A stretch of DNA of 10,576 nt, taken from positions 1 through 10,576 of the forward strand of contig JAIPBB010000185.1 in assembly GCA_021739805.1 (NCBI GenBank), written 5' to 3'. Position numbers and translations under genes: made by a program. The stretch comes from Saprospiraceae bacterium. Lineage in GTDB: Bacteria; Bacteroidota; Bacteroidia; Bacteroidales; JAIPBB01. Below the pieces are notes generated by a model. That model was given only the letters and a program-made list of their open reading frames with translations, had not been told where the DNA came from and did no database searches. Each line of letters opens with the position of its first letter. Position 1 is the stretch's first letter. This document shows, in pieces, positions 5,355 to 10,576 of this stretch.

Positions 5355-6161
5355 ATGGAAAATAAAGTAGTTATTATTACGGGTGCATCATCAGGTATTG
5401 GAAAAGCATTAGCTTTTGAATATGCCCAGGGAAAGTATAAAGTTGTTATTGCTGCAAGGAATATTGATGCTCTTAATGTCATAAAGAATGATTTAGAAAA
5501 AAATGGAGCAGAAGTTCTTGCAGTAAAAACAGATGTCAGTATTGAAGATGACTGTAAAAATTTGATTGATAAAACCGTTGAAAGATTTAATGGAATTGAC
5601 ATTTTAATTAATAATGCCGGAGTTTCGATGCGGGCAAATTTTGTTGACCTTAAGCTTGAAGTCCTAAAAAAACTAATGGATATTAACTTCTGGGGAACAG
5701 TATATTGTACAAAGCATGCTCTGCCTTATTTGCTCGAAAGGAAAGGCTCAGTAGCAGGTGTGTCATCAATTTCCGGATTTACACCATTGCCGGGACGAAC
5801 CGGTTATTGTGCTTCAAAATTTGCTATGCATGGTTTCCTTGAGTCACTTAGACTTGAAAATATGAAAACCGGATTACATGTTTTGGTTGCTGCTCCCGGA
5901 TTCACACAATCAAATGTTAGGCTGTCAGCTTTTACAGCAAATGGAAAACAGCAAGGTGAAACACCTCGAGATGAATCTAAAATGTTAACTGCTGAATATG
6001 TGGCAAAGCAAATTTTTAAAGCAATAAAAAAACGAAAGCGTACAAGAATCATTTCTCCTAAAGGAAAAATAATAGTTATTTTCAATAAACTCTATCCAAA
6101 ATTGCTAGATAGAATTGTTTATAAACAAATGTCGAAAGAACCGGATGCACCGTTTAAATAA
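5355..6161 (+). CDS. Short-chain dehydrogenase/reductase (SDR family)
   Basis: This 268-residue classical SDR should be an NAD(P)(H)-dependent oxidoreductase of the cytoplasm. The Rossmann motif TGASSGIG lies at residues 9-16. R35 in the AAR stretch after beta-strand 2 hints at NADPH preference. NNAG is at 86-89. The catalytic tetrad is complete: N111, S138, Y151 and K155 (YCASK, 151-155). PGFTQSNV (181-188) corresponds to the usual PG motif before the substrate loop. The C-terminus is basic (KKRKRTR, 225-231) and ends in a short extension. This resembles the broad group that includes human DHRS7-like enzymes and many uncharacterised Bacteroidota SDRs. The substrate cannot be deduced. The ATG at 5355 is four residues before the first beta-strand, as expected. 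The gene stands alone, convergent with xerD. Confidence 0.93.
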   Translation: MENKVVIITGASSGIGKALAFEYAQGKYKVVIAARNIDALNVIKNDLEKNGAEVLAVKTDVSIEDDCKNLIDKTVERFNGIDILINNAGVSMRANFVDLKLEVLKKLMDINFWGTVYCTKHALPYLLERKGSVAGVSSISGFTPLPGRTGYCASKFAMHGFLESLRLENMKTGLHVLVAAPGFTQSNVRLSAFTANGKQQGETPRDESKMLTAEYVAKQIFKAIKKRKRTRIISPKGKIIVIFNKLYPKLLDRIVYKQMSKEPDAPFK

Positions 6162-6527
6162 ATCTAATTTTAGTCATCTCATTAATAATGTAGTGTTTTT
6201 TAGGCATAAAATTACAAATAACAAGCATCAAAAAACAAATAATTCCCAAATTGCAATTTACAAAATTCCAATCCTGACTACCTATACATCATTTTTGATG
6301 TAAGTAGAATTTATGCCCTAGTATCAAGTTTGAAACCTGAAAGGACAAGCTCAGCACAAGTATAAAATTTCAGATTTTCTATTTAGCCATAAATTATCAT
6401 GATACTTCTTGAGAACACACAACTAATGACAATTAATGACACTAAGTAAATGACAATAGATGATTTAAGCCACATTTTTTATGTAACTTATTGTTGAAAA
6501 TTTGACATAAAGTTTAATAGGATAATA
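6162..6527. other. 366-base gap between convergent SDR and xerD genes
   Basis: I see no gene here. The gap holds an imperfect hairpin at 6278-6307: CTAC/GTAG and TACATCA/TGATGTA arms around a four-base loop, with no T-run. It also has a ten-base palindrome TATCATGATA (6395-6404), a seven-base inverted repeat AGTATCA/TGATACT (6320-6326 and 6400-6406), and three copies of AATGACA (6425-6431, 6435-6441, 6449-6455). A clear intrinsic terminator for either gene was not found; the 6278-6307 hairpin may shape the 3' end of the SDR transcript. Confidence 0.45.
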
Positions 6528-7430
6528 CTATTTCCCTCTCGGATGAAATTGAATTATTGTATCTCTTAGGAATTGTCTGTCGAGATGAGTGTAAATTTCA
6601 GTTGTTGTGATTGATTCGTGCCCAAGCATTTCTTGTACTGCCCGTAAATCAGCACCCCCCTCAATCAAGTGAGTAGCAAACGAATGTCTGAAGGTATGTG
6701 AGCTGATGTTCTTCCTGATTCCGGCTTTAGCTGCTAAATCTTTGATTATTGTAAAAATCATTCCACGGGATAGCCTGGAGCCTCTGCGATTTAAAAATAA
6801 TATATCTTCACTTTCCTTTTTAATTGTTAAATGCAGTCTAATGTTTTCAAGATATATGTTTATGTTTTTGATAGCTGAAAAACCTATTGGAACTAATCTT
6901 TCTTTATCACCCTTGCCGGTGATTTTTATAAATCCATCATTAAAGTGCAGGTTGGTGATTTTGAGATTTATTAATTCTGAAACCCTAAGACCACAACCAT
7001 ATAATGTTTCAAGAATTGCTTTGTTCCTGGTTCCTTCAGCTTTACTTAGGTCAATAGCGTTTATTAAATCATCAATTTCGGCTGTGCTAAGTGTGTCGGG
7101 TAATTTGCGGGCGGTTTTAGGAGCTTCGAGTAATTCGGTTGGATTTAATTGAATTATATCTTCAATAATAAGGTATTTAAAGAATGATTTTATTCCTGAA
7201 ATTATCCTTGCCTGGCTTGTTGCATTTATCCCTATTTCATTAATCCAGATTAGAAACTCCTGTAAATCTGAAAGTTCAATACCTTCAGGACTTATTTGTT
7301 TTCCTTTTAGTTCGTTAAATTGAATGAGTTTTTTAATATCATGAATATAAGCTTCGATAGAGTTTTTGGAAAGCGACTTTTCAAGTCTTAAGTAATTTTC
7401 GAAGCTTTTTGTGTAATTTTCCCAATTCAT
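6528..7430 (-). CDS. xerD: Site-specific tyrosine recombinase XerD
   Basis: XerD works with a partner at the chromosomal dif site to resolve chromosome dimers. This 300-residue protein has an N-terminal SAM-like core-binding domain (about 1-90) and a C-terminal catalytic domain (about 108-300). All six catalytic residues are present: R149 (GCGLRVSEL), K173 (TGKGDKERLVP), H245 and R248 (SHTFRHSFATHL), H271 (MLGHESI) and the nucleophile Y280 (TTEIYTH). Each is one residue beyond its counterpart in E. coli XerD (298 aa), which supports the housekeeping enzyme rather than an element-borne integrase. The ending FHPRGK also fits. XerC and XerD are hard to separate by eye, but this spacing and the SHTFRHSFATHL form favour XerD. 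There is no sign that it belongs to the AbiE islet. Confidence 0.92.
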   Translation of the reverse strand: MNWENYTKSFENYLRLEKSLSKNSIEAYIHDIKKLIQFNELKGKQISPEGIELSDLQEFLIWINEIGINATSQARIISGIKSFFKYLIIEDIIQLNPTELLEAPKTARKLPDTLSTAEIDDLINAIDLSKAEGTRNKAILETLYGCGLRVSELINLKITNLHFNDGFIKITGKGDKERLVPIGFSAIKNINIYLENIRLHLTIKKESEDILFLNRRGSRLSRGMIFTIIKDLAAKAGIRKNISSHTFRHSFATHLIEGGADLRAVQEMLGHESITTTEIYTHLDRQFLRDTIIQFHPRGK

Positions 7431-7461
7431 ATTAAAAATATTCCCCCATTTTTATGTAATT

Positions 7462-7469
7462 CAAAATTA
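7462..7469 (-). promoter_or_regulatory. -7 box candidate for xerD
   Basis: On the minus strand TAATTTTG (7469-7462) matches TAnnTTTG exactly and would give a leader of about 25 bases before the xerD ATG at 7430. No TTTG -33 box is found at the usual distance, so only the -7 half is supported. Confidence 0.3.
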
Positions 7470-7513
7470 GTATTTTTGCCATAAAATCATAAGAATATTT
7501 TTTTTAATCATTA

Positions 7514-7545
7514 TTTGGTTTTTATTAGAAATAATTTTACTTTTG
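7514..7545 (+). promoter_or_regulatory. Promoter of the rpmG operon
   Basis: TTTG (7514-7517), a 20-base spacer and TACTTTTG (7538-7545) match both Bacteroidota boxes exactly. Transcription would start near 7552, about 20 bases before the rpmG ATG at 7572. This also shows that an in-frame extension of rpmG back to a TTG at 7515 is not the real start, since it would begin inside the -33 box. Confidence 0.8.
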
Positions 7546-7571
7546 CAGCCCTAAAATTAAGAGAAATAGAA

Positions 7572-7760
7572 ATGGCAAAGAAAACAAAAGATGCTCGACA
7601 CCAGGTGATTTTAGAATGCACTGAACACAAGACCAGTGGACAACCCGGTACATCAAGATATATTACAACAAAAAACAAAAAGAATACTCCCGAAAGATTG
7701 GAGATTAAAAAATATAATCCCATTTTGAAAAAAATGACTATTCATAAAGAAATTAAATAA
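7572..7760 (+). CDS. rpmG: 50S ribosomal protein L33 (bL33)
   Basis: This 62-residue protein begins [20 protein letters not shown] and contains the family core '[33 protein letters not shown]'. The final stretch [16 protein letters not shown] is the usual bL33 C-terminus. It is a small basic protein of the large ribosomal subunit near the E site. Only one cysteine (in LECTEH) is present, so this is a zinc-independent (C-minus) form lacking the paired CxxC motifs. The ATG at 7572 follows a strong promoter. The next gene starts eight bases after its stop. In many Bacteroidota rpmB precedes rpmG; here xerD is upstream on the other strand instead. Confidence 0.96.
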   Translation: MAKKTKDARHQVILECTEHKTSGQPGTSRYITTKNKKNTPERLEIKKYNPILKKMTIHKEIK

Positions 7761-7767
7761 TTGAGTT

Positions 7768-7920
7768 ATGGCAAAGAAAGTAGTAGCAAGCTTACAAGCA
7801 GCAGGAAAAAACTTCGCAAAAGTTATTAGAGTTCAGAAATCACAAAAAACCGGAGCATATACTTTTAAAGAAAGTATTGTACCTAATGACCTGGTAAAAG
7901 AATTTTTAGCAAAGAAATAA
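7768..7920 (+). CDS. DUF4295-type small basic protein, probable ribosomal
   Basis: The 50-residue product begins MAKKVVASLQAAGKNFAKVI and continues RVQKSQKTGAYTFKESIVPN to the C-terminal DLVKEFLAKK. It is lysine-rich with no membrane segment. It matches the DUF4295 family, found in Bacteroidota directly behind rpmG and ahead of ftsY, as here. Size, charge and co-transcription with L33 suggest a ribosomal protein. I recall a phylum-specific large-subunit protein (named bL38) from Flavobacterium ribosome structures that may be this family, but I cannot confirm that from the sequence. The start lies eight bases after the rpmG stop, and a terminator follows 27 bases after its own stop. Confidence 0.88.
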   Translation: MAKKVVASLQAAGKNFAKVIRVQKSQKTGAYTFKESIVPNDLVKEFLAKK

Positions 7921-7947
7921 AATTAAATCCAATGATTTATAGCAAAC

Positions 7948-7980
7948 TCCTTCTCTGAATTATCGGGGAAGGATTTTTTA
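7948..7980 (+). terminator. Intrinsic terminator after rpmG operon
   Basis: TCCTTCTCTG (7948-7957) pairs with CGGGGAAGGA (7964-7973), ten pairs including two G-U, around a six-base loop. A run of six Ts (7974-7979) follows at once. This should end or attenuate the rpmG-DUF4295 transcript before ftsY, lowering ftsY expression relative to the ribosomal genes. Confidence 0.85.
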
Positions 7981-8046
7981 TTAAAGAAGAATACATTCCG
8001 TTTTATTTTATTATTAAAATCACTAAATTAGCCGAAATTTGTAATC

Positions 8047-8997
8047 ATGGCATTATTTAAAATATTTTCAAAGGAAAAGAAAGAAGTCCTTAATAATGGA
8101 TTAGCAAAGACCAAAGAAAGCGTCTTTTCAAAGATATCCAAAGCAATTATTGGGAAGTCGAAGGTTGATGAAGATGTTTTAGATAATCTTGAAGAAATCC
8201 TCGTTAGTTCTGATGTTGGTGTTAGCACAACATTGAGAATTATAGAAAGAATTGAGGAGAGAGTGTCGCATGATAAATATCTTGGAACTTCAGAACTTAA
8301 CACAATATTAAAAGAAGAAATCGCAGCTTTACTCGAAGAAAACAATAGCGAAAATCTTTTAGATTTCAATTTCGAAAAAAGAGACGAACCATATGTAATA
8401 ATGGTTGTTGGTGTTAATGGAGTTGGTAAAACAACAACAATTGGAAAATTGGCATATCAGTTTAAGAAAGCAGGAAAATCTGTTATTCTTGGTGCTTCAG
8501 ATACTTTTAGGGCTGCTGCTGTGAATCAACTAACTATTTGGTCAGAAAGAGTAGGCGTGCCTATTGTCAGCCAGGGAATGAATGCCGACCCGGCATCAGT
8601 TGCTTTTGATACTTTGAAATCGGCTATAGCACAAAATGCTGATGTTGTTATAATTGATACTGCCGGAAGACTTCACAATAAAGTAAATCTCATGAACGAG
8701 CTTTCGAAAATAAAAAAAGTCATGCAGAAAGTTATACCTAATGCACCTCATGAAATTTTACTTATTTTGGATGCTTCAACCGGGCAAAATGCTATTGAAC
8801 AGGCAAAGCAATTTACTGCCGTAACTGAGGTTAATGCATTGGCACTTACTAAACTTGATGGAACAGCTAAAGGTGGTGTAGTAATTGGTATTTCCGACCA
8901 ATTTAAAATTCCTGTTAAATACATTGGTATTGGTGAGAAAATGGAAGATTTGCAAGTGTTTAATAAATATGAATTTGTTGATAGTTTGTTTAATTAA
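8047..8997 (+). CDS. ftsY: Signal recognition particle receptor FtsY
   Basis: FtsY is the SRP receptor GTPase that brings ribosomes translating membrane proteins to the translocon. The 316-residue protein has only a short N-terminal segment instead of the long acidic A domain of E. coli FtsY, as is normal in this phylum; the start FKIFSKEKKEVLNNGL is the likely membrane-contacting helix. The N domain covers about 20-100. The G domain carries G1 GVNGVGKTT (122-130), G2 DTFRAAAVNQL (152-162), G3 DTAGRL (204-209), G4 TKLDGTAKGG (268-277) and the closing GIGEKMEDL (294-302), all intact. It follows the rpmG-operon terminator, so it relies on read-through or a local promoter; the only candidate seen is a near-match GAAATTTG (8034-8041) very close to the ATG. 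The next gene starts nine bases after its stop. Confidence 0.97.
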   Translation: MALFKIFSKEKKEVLNNGLAKTKESVFSKISKAIIGKSKVDEDVLDNLEEILVSSDVGVSTTLRIIERIEERVSHDKYLGTSELNTILKEEIAALLEENNSENLLDFNFEKRDEPYVIMVVGVNGVGKTTTIGKLAYQFKKAGKSVILGASDTFRAAAVNQLTIWSERVGVPIVSQGMNADPASVAFDTLKSAIAQNADVVIIDTAGRLHNKVNLMNELSKIKKVMQKVIPNAPHEILLILDASTGQNAIEQAKQFTAVTEVNALALTKLDGTAKGGVVIGISDQFKIPVKYIGIGEKMEDLQVFNKYEFVDSLFN

Positions 8998-9006
8998 AAA
9001 ATAATC

Positions 9007-9750
9007 ATGAAAAATAAATTAAACTTTCTGATATTGTTGCTTGTGGCTATTGTTATATCCTCATGTAATGTTATGTATATGCCTAATATGGAGAATGTAC
9101 CATTGATGCAGGAAAAAGGTGATATGAAGTTTAATCTGAGTACAACAAATGCACAAGCATCTTATGCTATTACTGATAAACTTGCTGTTATGGCAAACGG
9201 ATATAAACGAACTAATTCATGGCACAATGCCGGAGATTTGGATTCCTTAAATTGGGAATACAAATCCGATAGATTTTTGGTTGAAGGTGGCTTAGGTTAT
9301 TATAAACAGCTAAGTGAAGACGTAATATTTGAAGTTTATGGTGGGGGAGGATTTGGCCAGATTGCATTCGATAATTTTGACCTTGATTTTGATTTAGATA
9401 GAAAATTTTCAGCAAATATGACAAGATATTTTGTTCAACCAAATATTGGTTATAAAAATGATTATGTTGAGTTTGCTTTTTCATCCAGATTAACTGCTTT
9501 GAAGTTTTCCGGTATCACAACACAGGATTATACAATTCAAGAGTTGAAAAATGATGACCTTTTTCAATTAGATGTTCCTACATATTTTTTCTTTGAACCT
9601 GCATTCACAATCAGATTAGGTTATAAATGGGTGAAATTACATTTTCAAACTTTATACTCGACAAAGCTAAATATTGACCCATTAAATTATCGCGGTCTTG
9701 GGGTTAATGTTGGAATATATGTTGATATCTCAAAAGCATATAACAAATAA
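9007..9750 (+). CDS. Lipoprotein with beta-barrel-like pattern, unrecognised
   Basis: I do not recognise a named family for this 247-residue protein. It begins with a lysine-containing n-region (MKNKLN), a hydrophobic segment (7-17) and a lipobox ISSC with the lipidated cysteine at residue 20. The mature part has alternating aromatic/hydrophobic strands and glycine-rich turns, for example FLVEGGLGYYKQL (90-102), FEVYGGGGFGQIAF (108-121), TRYFVQPNIGY (139-149), YVEFAFSSRLTALKF (153-167), PTYFFFEPAFTIRLGYKWVKL (191-211) and LGVNVGIYVDI (231-241). This pattern is typical of small outer-membrane beta-barrels, although the lipobox suggests a lipid anchor instead. An acidic repeat FDLDFDLDRKF lies at 124-134. 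No acidic surface-export signal follows the cysteine. It starts nine bases after ftsY and 35 before rimO, so it is almost certainly co-transcribed with both. Confidence 0.85.
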   Translation: MKNKLNFLILLLVAIVISSCNVMYMPNMENVPLMQEKGDMKFNLSTTNAQASYAITDKLAVMANGYKRTNSWHNAGDLDSLNWEYKSDRFLVEGGLGYYKQLSEDVIFEVYGGGGFGQIAFDNFDLDFDLDRKFSANMTRYFVQPNIGYKNDYVEFAFSSRLTALKFSGITTQDYTIQELKNDDLFQLDVPTYFFFEPAFTIRLGYKWVKLHFQTLYSTKLNIDPLNYRGLGVNVGIYVDISKAYNK

Positions 9751-9785
9751 GATTTAACAAAATTCACTGATAAAATCACAACTAC

Positions 9786-10576
9786 TTGAAAAAAATAGCT
9801 ACATCCATAAATGTCATTACACTTGGATGTTCAAAAAATATTGTGGACTCAGAAATTCTTCTTGGAAATTTAAAGCGAAATGATTTTATTATTACTCACG
9901 ATTCAGATAATCCTGCTGATATTGTAGTGATTAATACCTGTGGCTTTATACAGGATGCAAAGGAAGAATCAATTGACACAATTATTAGATATATACAAGC
10001 AAAAAAGGACAATCTCGTAAAAAAGCTTTATGTGATGGGTTGCCTTTCAGAGAGATATAAAGAAGAATTAAAAAAAGATATTCCTGAAGTTGATGGTTTT
10101 TTTGGTGTGAATGAATTTGATAATATTATTAAAGAATTAAAAAAAACTGACCCTGTTGAGTTTAAATACGAACGACATTTAACCACACCCAAACATTTCG
10201 CTTATTTGAAAATTGCTGAAGGATGCGATAGAAAATGTTCTTTTTGTGCTATTCCTTTGATTAGGGGAAAACATATCTCAAGACCAATTGAAGAGATAAT
10301 TGAAGAAGCGAAAACTATAGTTGAAAAAGGAGTTAAAGAGATAATTGTTATTTCTCAGGATACAACTTTTTATGGACTGGATTTATATAAAAAAAGGAGA
10401 TTGGGCGAATTATTGGAAAGGCTGTCAGAAATTAAAGGTCTTGAATGGATTAGGCTTCAATATACTTATCCGGCTGACTTTCCCGGGGATGTTCTTGATG
10501 TGATGGCGACGAAATCAAACATTTGCAATTACCTTGATGTTCCATTGCAACATATTAGCAACCACCTATTAAAATC
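9786..10576 (+). CDS. rimO: Ribosomal protein S12 methylthiotransferase RimO, 3' truncated
   Basis: RimO adds a methylthio group to the conserved aspartate of ribosomal protein S12 using two iron-sulfur clusters and S-adenosylmethionine. The first 263 codons are visible; the gene runs off the right edge. The N-terminal MTTase domain has its three cluster cysteines C15 (TLGCSKN), C52 (NTCGF) and C86 (MGCLSERY). The radical SAM motif CxxxCxxC is C147-C151-C154 (EGCDRKCSFCAIP). YLDVPLQHIS near the window end is a further family motif. SKNIVDSE and MGCLSERY separate RimO from the related MiaB. The start is taken as the TTG at 9786, 35 bases after the lipoprotein stop, because it gives the usual 'MKK...VITLGCSKN' N-terminus and no ATG precedes the first motif in frame. 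The TRAM domain would lie outside the window. Confidence 0.95.
   Translation, partial: MKKIATSINVITLGCSKNIVDSEILLGNLKRNDFIITHDSDNPADIVVINTCGFIQDAKEESIDTIIRYIQAKKDNLVKKLYVMGCLSERYKEELKKDIPEVDGFFGVNEFDNIIKELKKTDPVEFKYERHLTTPKHFAYLKIAEGCDRKCSFCAIPLIRGKHISRPIEEIIEEAKTIVEKGVKEIIVISQDTTFYGLDLYKKRRLGELLERLSEIKGLEWIRLQYTYPADFPGDVLDVMATKSNICNYLDVPLQHISNHLLK

Noticed and set aside
5804..6085. Minus-strand 93-residue reading inside the SDR gene
   Set aside because: Shadow of the SDR coding frame, whose catalytic motifs are all intact on the plus strand.
6706..7152. Plus-strand 148-residue reading inside xerD
   Set aside because: Antisense to the catalytic domain of XerD; no independent support.
6528..7430. 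XerD-like recombinase as the integrase of the AbiE islet
   Set aside because: Length and catalytic spacing match housekeeping XerD within one residue, and it lies outside the repeat boundaries beyond an unrelated SDR gene.
7515..7571. N-terminal extension of rpmG to a TTG at 7515
   Set aside because: It would start inside the -33 box of the rpmG promoter, and bL33 proteins begin at the MAKK found at 7572.
1..10576. CRISPR array, insertion sequence or transposase
   Set aside because: No regularly spaced repeats, no transposase domain and no IS-type terminal repeats were seen on either strand.

Overview
The window looks like chromosomal DNA of an AT-rich member of the Bacteroidota. The order rpmG, DUF4295-type small protein, ftsY, then rimO is typical of that phylum. 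Several promoters fit its TTTG-n(18-20)-TAnnTTTG consensus, start codons lack clear Shine-Dalgarno sequences, and the tRNA gene does not encode CCA. Genus cannot be read from the sequence.

Layout. (1) 1-2692, minus strand, read right to left: a lipoprotein resembling the DUF6263 family, a TetR-family regulator 48 bases behind it, a 334-base gap, then an ECF-like sigma factor whose stop overlaps (ATGA) the start of a small anti-sigma-like gene that runs off the window. (2) 2770-5093: a compact islet. At its left is a 16-17 base copy of the 3' end of a tRNA, with a terminator next to it. At its right is an intact tRNA-Lys(TTT) with its own terminator. Between them, on the plus strand, lies a complete type IV toxin-antitoxin pair, AbiEi (wHTH antitoxin/repressor) and AbiEii (nucleotidyltransferase toxin), preceded by two tandem operator-like repeats. 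The fragment/intact-tRNA arrangement is what integration into a tRNA 3' end leaves behind, but no integrase is present. (3) 5355-7430: a short-chain dehydrogenase on plus and the housekeeping recombinase XerD on minus, converging on a 366-base gap. (4) 7514-10576, plus: a well-formed promoter, rpmG, the DUF4295-type gene, a strong intrinsic terminator, then ftsY, an unrecognised beta-rich lipoprotein, and rimO, which runs off the right edge.

How the genes relate. Region 4 is a translation and protein-targeting block: ribosomal protein L33, a small probable ribosome-associated protein, the SRP receptor GTPase, and the methylthiotransferase of ribosomal protein S12. Region 1 is regulatory, with a sigma/anti-sigma pair and a TetR regulator coupled to a lipoprotein. 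Region 2 is accessory DNA and is the most interesting part: a putatively mobile, self-regulated toxin-antitoxin module at a tRNA gene, from a toxin superfamily that in characterised relatives acts on tRNA ends.
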